Positions 21,438-32,300 of a stretch of 64,000 nt of DNA are shown here, one piece after another. The stretch is from NCBI GenBank assembly GCA_905221605.1, contig CAJNDS010001391.1, forward strand, positions 741,820 to 805,819, written 5' to 3'. The position numbers and the translations under genes were made by a program. This DNA is from Symbiodinium natans. Its lineage: Eukaryota > Sar > Dinophyceae > Suessiales > Symbiodiniaceae. Position 1 is the first letter of the stretch, and every line of letters begins with the position of its first letter. The notes below the pieces were generated by a model. The model was not told where the DNA came from, did no database searches, and saw nothing but the letters and a program-made list of their open reading frames with translations.

Positions 21438-21962
21438 TGCATCTTTGTGGGCAAAGTTGGGCCAAAAGCGGCCAAGCACCGCACCTTATAAGTACCCTTT
21501 AAGTACCCCTGCGGACCTGCGCAGAAGCTGACGCAGCTCACCAGCTCGCAGTCGGAACTTCCCGGGGCCAGGTCTGGAGCCCAAAAGATCCTTCTGCAAG
21601 TCTGCAAGTCTATTGGCTGTTCATGTTCCTTTCGGTTACAGTAGCTGCGTAGCTGTTGTCAGCAATTACTGCTGAGCCTCTCGGATCTTTCTTCTAGGTG
21701 ATGTATTTGGGTGTTTCATTGGGTGTGGCTTTTGTCGGAGTTCAAGATCCGTCATCATGTTATATCGTGTCCCCCTATCAGACGACAAGGCCCCCAGCCG
21801 CAGCATCCTCAAGCAGCGCCACGGTACCCGCGTGCCATGCTTACCGTGACTTCAGCGTGACACAACAAACTCTGGGCTAATCTCGCTCCACACTTGTCAA
21901 GTCACATCCTTTTTGAGTGTATGCTTGCATGCCGGCATGTTTTCAAACCTTTTCATGCTCAG

Positions 21963-22096
21963 GTCCAACTCCGACGACAATTCAGGCATGTTTCAAGAAA
22001 CTTCTTGGTGGCTTGAGACTGCATGGGAAGTCGGCTGGAGAGCCACAACTGACAGGGTTCGGCGAGCACAACGAGGCCAATTGTCAGAGTTCATAG
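21963..22096 (+). CDS. Possible exon
   Basis: After GCTCAG/G one frame reads TPTTIQACFKKLLGGLRLHG then KSAGEPQLTGFGEHNEAN, ending at TAG 22094. A second frame is open over the same bases. No family is recognised. Confidence 0.25.
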
Positions 22097-22340
22097 CGTA
22101 ACGGCCAGGGCGGATCGCCAACTCGCTGACAGGGGAAGACGGGCAAGGGCCATGTGAAGGTGAAGGCGGCCCTCATGTTTTGAAACATTCCCCCTTCGAC
22201 TTTGGAGGGAGGAGTCTAGGAGTAGATTCTGAAGTTGATGGAAGATTCAGCACACTCCAGGCAGGCATCCGCCTCGAGCCCTTGGGCAGCTTGAATCAAG
22301 GCTTCGGCCTTTCCGAAACTTTCCTGATGCCTCCGTCCAG

Positions 22341-22532
22341 TTGATACACGTTGATACACGTTGATACACGTTTGAGACGGTTCATACTGAAGTATAAGAT
22401 TGCAGTACCCAAAGCCTAGAGTGCCCAGAGCGTTCAGGCAGCCCAGGGTCCAGCCCGATGGATCGACTCGATGCCGCCTCCTCAGGAGTCCTCTTTGAGG
22501 AGTCCTCTTTGAGGAGTCCTCTTTGAGGAGTC
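22341..22532. repeat. Two short tandem repeats
   Basis: TTGATACACG is repeated three times at 22341-22370. A 14-bp unit, CTCTTTGAGGAGTC, is repeated over about 22484-22532. A 179-codon frame on the - strand spans both but shows no motif. The remainder of 22100-23260 is unassigned. Confidence 0.8.
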
Positions 22533-23263
22533 GCCCCCGGTTGAGCCAGTGTGCCGTTGGACCCGGACGACTCGTACTGAGTTTTGTCATGTTTGTCGAG
22601 GTCCGTGCTGGAGGCCTTCGCAGCATCCCGTGAAACACCCGAAGCTGCAGAAGCGAACCAGTTAAAGCCTGCAGCTTGACGCTTCCCAATGCGTCCCATT
22701 CTGAAAATTTATTCTCCGGTCTCACCCGGATGAGTCTCACCTCCCGGCAATGCACGTGGTGTTGCTACAGATATGCAACAGATTGTAGTTCGTCCCGTGC
22801 GGCCACCCTGCTCCGGCAGATGTATGGACTGATTTGATTTCCACCTGCTCATGTGACTCATCGCTCTCTGCATCCAAGATACGGATGAGCGCTGGCTGAG
22901 AATATCAGCATGCTAAACTGCCGAGCGTGCGGCTTCGACACATGCCATCAGATGTGTAGCAAAGGATGAAGAAGACAGATAAGGAGGGTTTTGCTGTTAC
23001 GATGCACGCAAGACGCCAGTCCGGCTTCAAGTCTACATACTAGTAGTTCTTTTGCAGCGTTTCAATACAATGCTGCAGACAAGGCGGTGCCCCGGGTGGT
23101 ACCCCGAGCGCACGGTGCAGAGCAAAAAGCCAGGGCAAGATCGCATCAGCACTGCGGAGCCAGGTAATAACAAGGTAATCGCTCCCCTCCTCAGGTGCTC
23201 AGTTGCAGATGTTGCAGCGCTTTCTCTGCTCTCAGACAGGGAGAGTCGGCGAGATGTAGAAGC

Positions 23264-26200
23264 ATGGCACCAGTCGATCCAGAGCTTGCCGACGCACTGA
23301 GAGCATGGGGTGCCGAAGGCGAAGACGATTGGAAAGTCGACATCCCTCGACCAGGCAGTGCGGGCGAGATCGCGTCCTCAAGGCCAAATAGAACTGCTCC
23401 TGTCGGTGGTTGGTGTCTCATCCTCAGTTGATGCTGTACCTGGGTCGCTGGTGTGTCTTTGATGTGGGGTGTCTGCTTGCGCTTGACTTCTGAGGTTCCA
23501 TCAATTCACCTGCTTCGCAACCTTCGTTGCAAGCTGGTTGCCAGCTCTTCCAAAGACCTCAGAGCGAACAAGGCACACGGCGTGAGAAGACCGTGAGTCA
23601 GCGATTCTCAGCTGATGAGCTGCAATGCTTCAAAACACGATATCTTCCATCCACTGAGTTTGAGCAGAAGTCCCAAGTTTATTGGCAAACGTTCGGTGAA
23701 CTACGCCAGAATCTGTCAGAGGACAACTGGCACCTCTTGCCAGTGTCCAAGGGCCAGTTCTACCAGCATTCCCGATTCAAAGAAAGCTTGGGCGGGCCCA
23801 CAGAAGCCGAAAAAGCTCGGGCCCTTGAGAGGGCGCAGCGCCTTCTTGCCGAGAAGAAAAAAGTTGAAGAAGTTCAGCCATTGGCCACAGAAGCCTTCGT
23901 AGGAGATGAGTCTGGGCTCAACAAGAGCTTCTGTGTACCTGCACGGTTTTTGCTCTCGTGCTTTTTTGATTTTTTTCTTCTGACTTTTCGTGGGACACCA
24001 AGGTCTTGAATCGCATCTTCCCACGGAACCCGAATGCCAAGAAGGAAGAGGTCGGTAGGGCCAGCCGGCACGGTCGGCGCCAATCGATGGCCACTTTTCA
24101 CCTTGGTGGTAGACGAGCTTCTCTCATTGGGCCTTCGAAGCCCATGAAGGAGTCTGCCAGTGCACCCAATTTCAAGACGAAGCCTTCACAGCCCGCATCC
24201 ATCCGAAGTCCGTTGTCACCTCTCCTTACCAGTGCCGTTGTCAATCCGATTGGCGCCCGAGGGGCGATGGAGGAGTTTCGTCGGGCAATACTGGAGAAGT
24301 TCAGCACGGTCAAGGAAGCTTTTGAGACCTTCATGAAGGATTTGCCTGACAGGCACGTTCGTTCGACTACTTTGGTCCCAGGGCGATCTCCCGCTTAAGT
24401 TTCAGGGCCGGAGAGGGTGTGGTTTCATTGCATGTGCACACGGGCATTTTTCTTGCATGCAAGCTTGGGCAAGTATGCATACGTCGGCAATGATTCAATG
24501 GATGTTCAGATATATTCAGTATAATTAGAGTGTTTTCTTCTCTGGTGTGTCAGGCAGATCACGAAGCTCGAGCTGTCTCGGACCCTCGCTCGCTATGGTT
24601 TCGAGTGGCCAACAAAGGAGGTCCGCGACACCATCTTTGATCGACTGGACTTCAAGTCGATTGGCCGAGTGACCATGGTAGGCTTCTATGTGATTGTGGA
24701 GGCCTCCGCCCCTGTCCGAAGCGTCGAAGATTTGCGGAGGAGGTGGCTGGCTAGTCAGTTTGGCTCCATGCATCAAGCCATCATGGCCATGGTGGAGAAC
24801 TCGACGCATGCACTCTCGCACAGGCTGACACTCCAGGAGTTCGGTGAGCGATTGCTTCGAGTCAATGTGACAGACCCTGAAGAGCACTTGGCCCTCTTCA
24901 AGTCCCTGTGCTACACCGAAAAGAACAAAGACAACAAAGAGAACAAAGTGACTGGAGCGAGTCGGGAGAGTCAACAAGGTCCACAAAGTCAACGAGTGAG
25001 TATCGGGGAGCTGGCCAGCGCCGTGGCTGTGGTCTCCCCTTGCCTGCTCCTGGAGGATCTGCGCGATCGCTTGCACAAGAGGTACAACGGGGACTTCAGG
25101 AAAGCGTTCGCTGATCTGGACATGGATCGAAGCGGGTGCATCGATCAACATGAGTTTGTGGTAAAGGCGATGGACCGCCTGAACCTTACAGAACTTGAGG
25201 CTCGGAAGATGTTCCGTGAGATTGACGTGGATGGATCTTTGGAGATCTCCCGGAACGAGTTTGTCTGCGCGATTGGCTTATCAGAGCCCTCGCTGTTCCT
25301 GGAGGACCTTCGAAAAAAGGTGAGGCAACGTTTCCGCAGCTTTAAGGCCCAGTTCGCCAATGCCTTCCATGACAGCGCCTTGAACGAGTGCGAGTCTGCG
25401 CCACGACTCAGCCTGAGCAATTTCCAAGAGTTGCTGTTGCCCCTGAGCATGAGCGAGAAGGAGACAAAGGTTCTCTTCAACTTAATAGATATTGACCACG
25501 ATGGCCACTTGTCCGTACGCGAGTTCGTGAGGGGGGTCCGACACTTCTCACCTTCAGCAGTTCTCGAGGACTTACGCGTAATCTGCTGCCAGCAGCACGA
25601 GCAAATCACGGATGCGTTTGTTGGCCTGGATTGCTTGAAGGTGATGGATGGCAAGGCCTTTCTTCAGCAGCTGGTTGAAATCGGATTATGCGACAAGGAC
25701 AACTCCGCGGAGCTGGCGGCGGGAGTCCCGGCTCAGGCGCTTTTTGACATCTTAGACGTGGCCAACAATGGCGAGGCCACCATCGGGAGACTCCTGGCAG
25801 CGCTCCAGTCTTGCGGCGCAGGGACGACTGCGCGTCTCTCAGCCGAAGACCTGGACATGCGGGCCAGAAATGATGTGAAGAACGATCTGGCTCCCATGCA
25901 CAAACTCGTGACGGACTTGAAGTTGCAGGCACGCCAAGGCATGAAGTACAGTGAAGAGGAGAATCAAGAGATGGTTGTGGATGAGAAGGCCAGCACACGC
26001 ATCTTTGATGCGATGCTCGAACAGCTGGACCGTCCAGAGCTGAACTCCGCATCCTCCCCGGTTGAAGGCGGACAGAGTGAGCAGAACACGAAGAGGGGCC
26101 CACCCAGGCTCAGGACCCTCCTCTACGAGGATGTCCTGAAACAGTACACCTACAAGACCACGAAGAGCCAAAACAAAGCGGCGAACCCACCCATGGCAGG

Positions 26201-26483
26201 CGGGACGAAGACGGGCAAGGCCCGCGACAGCGTCGCCAAGCCTGCCAAGCGTCCCATCCACAATGCCTCAAACGGGACTCAAGATAGTTGGCTGCGCATG
26301 TGGGCCAACTTGAAGACGAGCCCAAAGAAACCCGAGCGGCAAACTCTTGAAGCCGACCTGCAGTCGTATTATCAGACTGCTGCCTGGAAGCTTTCTCACG
26401 ATGGACCTCTGCTGCATGGGATCGAGCAGAGACTTACTCAGGACCCATTCTTGGGCAAACGCCCACCAGAATTTCCAAGCTAG
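23264..26483 (+). CDS. Multi-EF-hand calcium-binding protein
   Basis: An ATG at 23264 begins MAPVDPELADALRAWGAEGE. Further exons: about 23573 to 23931 (charged, with KARALERAQRLLAEKKK), 24003-24352, and 24554-26483. The last junction is clear: AG/GC donor at 24353, acceptor CAG/G at 24553, joined in phase to give DLPDRQITKLELSRTLARYG. At least six EF-hand units follow. Canonical loops: DMDRSGCIDQHE (25119-25154) and DIDHDGHLSVRE (25488-25523). DVDGSLEISRNE (25224-25259) lacks the Gly at position 6, and the first pair (24330-24670) and the last unit (near 25750) are degenerate. Repeated LLEDLR motifs precede the units. The C-terminal 200 residues are basic and end GKRPPEFPS. Such proteins usually act as calcium sensors; the partner is unknown. 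The exact splice sites at 23404-23573 and near 23931 are tentative. Confidence 0.85.
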
Positions 26484-27050
26484 TCTCGTGATAGAGTCAT
26501 AGAATGCCATAGAGTTCTTCGAGAATAGAGTATCTCAATCTTTTCAAGGGCGAGCAGATTTGTGTCTGCCAAAGTCGTCATCTTCAGCCCTCAGTTTCAC
26601 CCTCAAGCAGCATAATGCCAGTTTCACCCAAGCAGAGCACGCATTAAGATCGACGCAAGCCAAACCAAGCCATTCGATGCGATGTTGTGCTGCATGCATT
26701 GGCAACTTCTTCTTGTCTGCTTTGTTGTCATCCACGTAGTCAGTTTCGGCAGCCCAATTTTGGTACTTCTAGCTCACACAGATGCCCTCGGGCTGCACAA
26801 CGGCGCTGTCTTGACAAACACAGACGGAGTCCAAGTGAAGCATCGTACCGAAATCACCACTGAAAAAAACTTATCTAGATACCAGTGCCGGCAAGGCGCA
26901 TCTCGATAGAGGAGCGCAGTGTGAGGAGAACAACCACGAAGGCTGCTTGAACCCCCTGGGTTGCAACAGCTGGCAGAGTGTAGCCATTTGCTTCCAGCTC
27001 AAATCGGTTGTTTCAAAAGTCCTTGTCAGTTTGCCAATTCTACGTCGCGG
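26484..27050. other. Spacer upstream of the secreted protein gene
   Basis: Holds the presumed 3' end of the EF-hand gene and the 5' region of the next gene. No core promoter motif was recognised, and none is expected to be obvious in dinoflagellates. Confidence 0.5.
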
Positions 27051-27851
27051 ATGATCATGTCACATGTTCTTGCGGTGCTCTTCGGCCTTCATTGCGTCAC
27101 TGGCTACCGCCACGAGATGCATCTGAACCTTCGCCCCGAGGTGACCAGCAACGAATCAAGTAAATCGACTCAGCATGGTGGCGCCAATGGTGCTTCTGCC
27201 GGCTGTGCCAACGGTGGGAGCCCGTCCTACTGCTCAGGCAAAGACGGGTGGCACTGGTCCCAGAACGCATGCTGCAAGGAGGGCGAGTATGTCTCTTGTG
27301 AAGATGGGTCGACGCACTCCACTTGTGAAGGTACGCTGGGGTGGGACAAGGGCCGAGGGTGGAAGTTTATCGGCGAGGGCAAATGCTGCACGACCAAGTG
27401 GGTGACTTGCGAGACGGGCTCCACAGCAAGCCAGTGCGAAGGCACCTGGGGTGGCGAAAAGCAGAGTGGTTGGAAGTTCGTTGGCAGCGGCAAGTGCTGC
27501 CTCGCAACCGACTCTCAGGTGTGGCTGACTTGCGAAACGGGGTCCTCATCAACGGAGTGCGAAGGCTCCTGGGGAGGCGACAAGAGCAACAGTTTCAAGT
27601 ACATTGGCGATGGAAAATGTTGCACGCAAAACTGGATGGCCTGCGAAGCAGGGTCGAATGCGCAGCAGTGCGAAGGAAGCTGGGGGGCAGACAAGAAGAA
27701 TGGTTGGAAGTTCATTGGAGGCAAGTGCTGCCTATTCTCTCCTACATCAAAGGTGAATCTGCAGTGCCGTTCTGGGTACTCAGCAAGTCAGTGCAGCAAT
27801 GATCGCGGCAAGCTCATCAGCAGCGACAAGTGCTGCTGGATGTCCTGGTGA
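27051..27851 (+). CDS. Secreted cysteine-rich repeat protein
   Basis: An intronless frame of 266 codons from the ATG at 27051, chosen because it places a signal peptide at the N-terminus (MIMSHVLAVLFGLHCVTG). After a Ser/Asn-rich linker come about six repeats of roughly 38-44 residues. The unit is aromatic-x-x-C-E-x-G-S, C-E-G-x-W-G, a Lys-rich turn, then W-K-F-I-G, G-K-C-C, for example WVTCETGSTASQCEGTWGGE. Each unit has four Cys, including a CC pair, suggesting disulphide-bonded modules. It ends CCWMSW. The protein is probably exported to the cell surface or outside. No enzyme motif is seen, and I do not recognise the family. It could be a lectin-like or adhesive protein. The repeats differ at many positions while keeping every Cys, which implies selection. 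Confidence 0.8.
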   Translation: MIMSHVLAVLFGLHCVTGYRHEMHLNLRPEVTSNESSKSTQHGGANGASAGCANGGSPSYCSGKDGWHWSQNACCKEGEYVSCEDGSTHSTCEGTLGWDKGRGWKFIGEGKCCTTKWVTCETGSTASQCEGTWGGEKQSGWKFVGSGKCCLATDSQVWLTCETGSSSTECEGSWGGDKSNSFKYIGDGKCCTQNWMACEAGSNAQQCEGSWGADKKNGWKFIGGKCCLFSPTSKVNLQCRSGYSASQCSNDRGKLISSDKCCWMSW

Positions 27852-28474
27852 CGCATTGATAATGGATGAGGTGCTCTGGGAGAAAAGCAGTAGAACTGCC
27901 CATCTGAACTCACCACTAGTCACTAGGCTCCTTAGGATGTTTTGATTTGCCAATGATTCCAAAAGGTCTGCGAAGATGCAATTTCGAAGATTCAGCCTGT
28001 GTAGTCGGTCCTGTCATGTCCAGTCGTCAATGTATGCATGTTGCGTATGCTCAATGTTGCTCCCGTGCCTACTGAGCAAACGGAGACACCTGCTCACCTT
28101 GCTGGCTGCCCTAAAATGAGGTCGGCATCGCACAGGGTACACGTACATCTCAACCTGCTTTCGGTATATCTAGTATATCTGGGACCTTTTCTTCTTGCGA
28201 ACTCCGTCCCACATCCAGTTCCGCCCAGCAATTGTGGCCGTGGCCAGTTCGACTCTTGAATTTCGTGCATGATTTGATGATTTGATGCTTGACGAATTCA
28301 ATTTTGACTTCTCGTCGTGGTTTCGTTCACACAGTTCATGCAAGTCACGCGCTTACTTTTTCACTTATACTCGCCTTAAATTGTGCTCTGTTCACCGGTT
28401 TCTTTTCATTCACCCTTTTAGTCATTAAAAGAAAGGGGCTGTAGAAAGATTAAAAGGCCCGTATAAAATAGTAA
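27852..28474. other. Spacer after the secreted protein gene
   Basis: More AT-rich than its surroundings, especially 28260-28470. No gene was recognised. Confidence 0.5.
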
Positions 28475-28921
28475 TTGAGCTGGCAAACGAAGGGTAAAAG
28501 CAAACTGAAGCATTTACTGTACGTGTTACTCGGCTGGCACCATACTATCTTTGCTGAAACTGTAGCAGCTGTAGCATGCGTGTCAACTGTCTGGATCGAC
28601 CGTTCCAGTGGATATAGTCTGTATGTTGATAGTGGCTGGGCTGGCTTGTGGCAAAAACTCGACCATTATGAATGTGTTCGGTTAGGTTGTACTTGTTTGT
28701 CTGAGCACTTCGCGGATTCCCACTGTCGCACTGCTCAGCCTTGCATCTGGAAAAGATCCAACGCCCAAGTTCAGAGCCAAGTTGGTGGCGCTTTCTTCAC
28801 CTGTGACAAGTGCCGTCTGCGGGCTTGTTGTAGCTATTATCCCTCTTGCCGCAAGTCCGAACCTATCTCAAGCTGTCTACTTGTCCTGTGGCGGCTACGA
28901 CGGAAGACCGTGTTCCTTTAG
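28475..28921 (+). CDS. Hypothetical Cys-rich ORF
   Basis: A 148-codon frame (TTG first codon) with a hydrophobic N-terminal stretch (HLLYVLLGWHHTIFAETVAA) followed by YECVRLGCTCLSEHFADSHC and more Cys. It may be a small exported protein or an exon. It does not share the repeat unit of the gene at 27051. Confidence 0.3.
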   Translation: MSWQTKGKSKLKHLLYVLLGWHHTIFAETVAAVACVSTVWIDRSSGYSLYVDSGWAGLWQKLDHYECVRLGCTCLSEHFADSHCRTAQPCIWKRSNAQVQSQVGGAFFTCDKCRLRACCSYYPSCRKSEPISSCLLVLWRLRRKTVFL

Positions 28922-29483
28922 GTCTTGTTTGCCTGCACCGTTTACAAGCGAAGCTCTCACTTAGAGAGGCTGGGCCTGCAGTGGCAGTGCAGTTCTCCGA
29001 GTCCCGAGATGAGACCTGTATAGGCATAGCAGGCTTGCTGGCTCCGCCAAAGCATTCTAATTCTAGGGGAGAAAGCTGCATCGCAGCGGAAGCCCGAACA
29101 GCTTGCCTGAATGCGGCGAGTGCTCCTTGGCCTTGGGGCTTCTGCCCCCCTTAGGCAGAGCTGATTGACGAAATGTAGAGCGGCTCGAGTTCAGAGCGCC
29201 TCTGGCAAGGCCATGCACTTTGCTGCAACTTCGTCTCGCGTCTGTAGACCCTTCTTGGACATTTCGGTGAGGCAGAATGGAGAGGCAGAATGGGAACCTT
29301 TTCCAAGCGGAACCTGCCTGCTTATACACCCTCCGCCCGTGAAAACTCACGTAAGTCGTAGTTGATCAATTTGGAAACTTTCTGGCGCCCTATTTGCACG
29401 ACATCAGATCAAACAACCCATTGGGAAGATCCATACAGGGAAAAGCCGCTTGGGAAGAAGGGTCTGCGTTTCAGCTGCTAGCG

Positions 29484-29663
29484 ATGTCCCCGAAGCCTAT
29501 ATGGGTCAAGGTTATGGAGAATCGCGACGATCAGGCTGAACTTCCCAGCGTGACAATCATAAGAGTAGATGATCGCCGATATATCCGTACTCCCCAAAGT
29601 TACTACCAAGCCACTGCAGCATCATTTGCCGGACAGCAACAAGGACTCTGTAAAGCTGCCTAG
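29484..29663 (+). CDS. Hypothetical exon starting MSPKPIWVKV
   Basis: ATG frame reading MSPKPIWVKVMENRDDQAEL then PSVTIIRVDDRRYIRTPQSY, stop at 29661. The composition is protein-like. In a shifted frame the same DNA gives the unit A copy of the PWxG exon described next, so only one of the two can be real where they overlap. Confidence 0.3.
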   Translation: MSPKPIWVKVMENRDDQAELPSVTIIRVDDRRYIRTPQSYYQATAASFAGQQQGLCKAA

Positions 29664-29861
29664 GGCAAAACACAAGTCTGCGCCATGGATGGGCGGGCAA
29701 CTCAGACCTCAGCTTTTTCATCAGCATGAATCATTGCCATGCACGTGAGGACACTTAATCTTACTCGTCAACAGGTGCTTGACCATCTGCTTCGAGCCGA
29801 CGAAGCTGCATCTGGCAGGGCAGCTTTGCCGAAGGCCCGGGACAGGTTCTCCCAAGCTTTG
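29613..29861 (+). CDS. Unit A exons with PW(M/I)G..LRPQL and VLDH motifs
   Basis: One frame reads LPDSNKDSVKLPRAKHKSAP then WMGGQLRPQL. The unit B copy (44935-45060) reads LDSNGRLYEAIANDSERCIP then TPWIGKELRPQL in the matching frame. A second exon after ACAG/G at 29774 reads VLDHLLRADEAASGRAALPK, matched in B by VLDHPLHSDAVLLGRTAVPK. Conserved frame and acceptor between diverged copies support coding. Function unknown. Confidence 0.4.
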
Positions 29862-30050
29862 TGACTTTGCGCAAACGGGAATGGGTCAGCAAAGCAGGGA
29901 TCGAGGGACCGAGTCTGTGGTGCGAAGACGACCTCCGAGAGCCTCCGTTAGTTGATGCAAGTGAGGCGACACCCGAGACAAGGAGCAAATGCAGAGAGAG
30001 AGAGAAAGACTGCAGACCTGCAGGCGCATCGTCCTGTTCCGAGAGGCCGG
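29620..30050 (+). repeat. Duplicated block 1, unit A copy
   Basis: Aligns by eye, with gaps, to 44935-45390: shared landmarks are CAGGTGCTTGACCA, AACTCAGACCTCAGCT, GCCGAAGGC and a GAGAGA tract followed by CTGCAGGCG. Same orientation. Confidence 0.7.
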
Positions 30051-30581
30051 ATGGCATCTACAGTTTACAGTCTTTCGCGCAAGCGCGCCTCCATGCGCAG
30101 GGGGAAGGAGTGATTCAGTAGGCCGTCTCGGGAAGAGAGGCTCGTTCTCATGTGCAGGAAGACACAAGTCTTCACCGTAGAATGGAAGGCGAATCACTAT
30201 CGGAACTGTCAATGTATATCACATGCATTCACCCAATTCTTTTCTGGTTCACCTTCCTTTAGGCCTTCTTTATCGATTGTACCATCATGTTTAAGCTGAC
30301 TGTTTCTACTTGCACATGTGTCATATACCACCAGTACCATTCTCAGGGTTTCCGGATTTCACGCGACACACACACCTGGACCCTAAACGAACGCCACGTC
30401 AACCCCTGTACCAGCTAAGCTGCAGCAACACCCTTGCAGACGAAGACCGGGTATTCCCCTTAGACTGTGCCCAACCAGCTAATGTAGTTGCAGATGACGT
30501 ACAAACACAGACTATGCTTAACCGGAAACAACGGTTGCGACGAATACCAGCATAGGATAATGTCATTCTATTGTCTTGCAG

Positions 30582-30650
30582 GAAGGACACTTTTAGCCTC
30601 CTCGAGCTCCAGCGCTTCTTCGCTTGGAGGCCGTTGAAGAGACCTGTCTC
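30582..30650 (+). CDS. Short exon with textbook splice sites
   Basis: Flanked by TTGTCTTGCAG/G and GTAAGTG. It reads KDTFSLLELQRFFAWRPLKR then PVS. This is the only clean GTAAGT donor noted in the window. No family is recognised; it belongs to an unidentified + strand gene in unit A. Confidence 0.45.
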
Positions 30651-30861
30651 GTAAGTGTCTCGTAACATCATCTGGTAATGTGGCACACTGCTTAGTTGGC
30701 TAGGAGCGTCCATCTCAGCATTCGGCGGCGGTGGGGCACCCGACATGCGGCGATGTGAGCCGTTGTGTTGACAGATGCGTCACCACTCTGCAAGCTAGGT
30801 GCCTCCGCTGAACCCAGCTTGTTCGGATCAGGAGCATATGTGGGTGCTGCAATGTGCAGAT

Positions 30862-31175
30862 GTGTCAAATGTGTGGCAACCCTGTGACTGTGCAGATCCT
30901 GCAAGCTCAACAACTACCTTCTGCAGCTGGGGCCTCGGATGGCCGCGTTGGCACTGCCTTGCGATGCCTTGCGGCTAAGGTAATTCCTGTCGTTCCTGGC
31001 TGCTGCTTCCCCCTCCCCCGCACTGCTGCTCTCCGGACAGACTCAGAGTGTGCTCAACCAGACAACGGTGTCTGAGTGTCATGTCCCGTCCGAGCGATGT
31101 CGTATCTTGCGACCATGGGACTACACATGCGTGGCTGAGCCCACAAAGGTCACAGCCAACTGGAGCTACAGCTGA
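30862..31175 (+). CDS. Exons of an unidentified protein with possible extracellular part
   Basis: One frame, CQMCGNPVTVQILQAQQLPS then AAGASDGRVGTALRCLAAK, ends at 30979 with AAG/GTAATT. A second, after CGGACAG at about 31039, reads TQSVLNQTTVSECHVPSERC then RILRPWDYTCVAEPTKVTAN and ends WSYS with TGA at 31173. It has two N-glycosylation sequons (NQT, NWS) and three Cys, as in secreted domains. The link between the two exons is inferred from strand and distance. Confidence 0.35.
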
Positions 31176-32100
31176 GCATTTTCGACTCCCCGTGTTGACC
31201 TGTCCGGGTCGGGTGTTGCCGTCACTTGCGCAACTGGCATCGACACGCACATGTGCAAGAAGAAGGAGGAGGAGAAGAGGAGACTCAGCTGCGGGCTTGG
31301 GTCATGCAAGCATGCTGCCCAACGTGGCTGCAAGGAGCACAAGCTCACATTTTATGAAATTCTGAATCGTCATGAGAAAATGGAGCATCACCGCAATACG
31401 TTATGCAGGAAATCACATGACTCTAATGCGTGGTACGGGAAATCACAGACTCAAGAGAACATGCTTGACCTTTTTGTTGGGACAAAACTCAAACAGCATT
31501 TTCACTCATATTAATAAGGGGCACCATCGTTTCAGGACTAAGCCTAAGTTCAAATTCATCTAAGTGAAAGAGGCATGTATCTTGAGAATAGGATGCCTCA
31601 AACGTGACGGTGCCCTATATCAATAAAGCAGCGAATGTGGATGTTCATGACTCTAAGGCAATCGATTTATCAATCAAGAGCAAATAGGCATGAGTCCAAA
31701 AGCTTTATAAAGCAGGGTTTGTCTTTGCCATGCCACCAGACCACAAAAAAGTGAAAAATGAAAAAACCCTTGTGGGAACAGCCTGCTGCGTCCCCTTTAG
31801 CCCGCTCCGGACCAGGCCGTGGTCTCCACTGTGGCACATTGCCTATATTGCCTGCACTGCGCGCGCTGCGATTGCCTGACTTGCAGTGCCGACACTGCGC
31901 TGGCCATGCTCCTGGATGCTGCACCGGGACCGCCGGGACCGAGAAAGCCCTAGCAAAAGATCTCTGATCTGATCTGATTCCGGCGCCTTCTCCGATTGTC
32001 AGCAAGTAAGCTCCCTGCTGCCTCGCAGCTCGAGGTCTCTCGTAGTTTGCTCATCAGTCGCCTGCTGCACGAGGCTCGCAGCGTAAGATTTGCAAGGCTG
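31176..32100. other. Unassigned sequence in unit A
   Basis: An open frame at 31251-31514 begins with a KKKEEEKRR tract from GAA/GAG repeats. The stretch 31370-31700 is more AT-rich. No gene is recognised. Confidence 0.4.
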
Positions 32101-32104
32101 AGAT

Positions 32105-32300
32105 GCCTCTCGACGGAAGATTCGCCAGGCGTCGATGCGTCACCCGTGCATCAATGGGAGCCCTAATCTGCCGTGGAATAAGGCCCACTGACAGGCATGC
32201 ACAGCGCTGGCAGGTCTATGTGCTGCATGCAGCCTTCCGCTCAGCGGGGGGCAGCTGCTGCTGTTGCTCAAGTTCGTGTATTGGAAGTGGTATAGCGTTT
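32105..32300 (+). repeat. Duplicated block 2, unit A copy
   Basis: Aligns to 48775-48955 through GAAGATTCGCCAGGC, ATGCGTCACC and GCTCAAGTTCGTG. The frame reads KIRQASMRH here and KIRQAVMRH in B. Confidence 0.6.

Noticed and set aside
27051-27851. Idea that the secreted Cys-rich protein is a toxin.
   Set aside because: Cys-rich repeats and a signal peptide alone do not show that; no toxin family was recognised.
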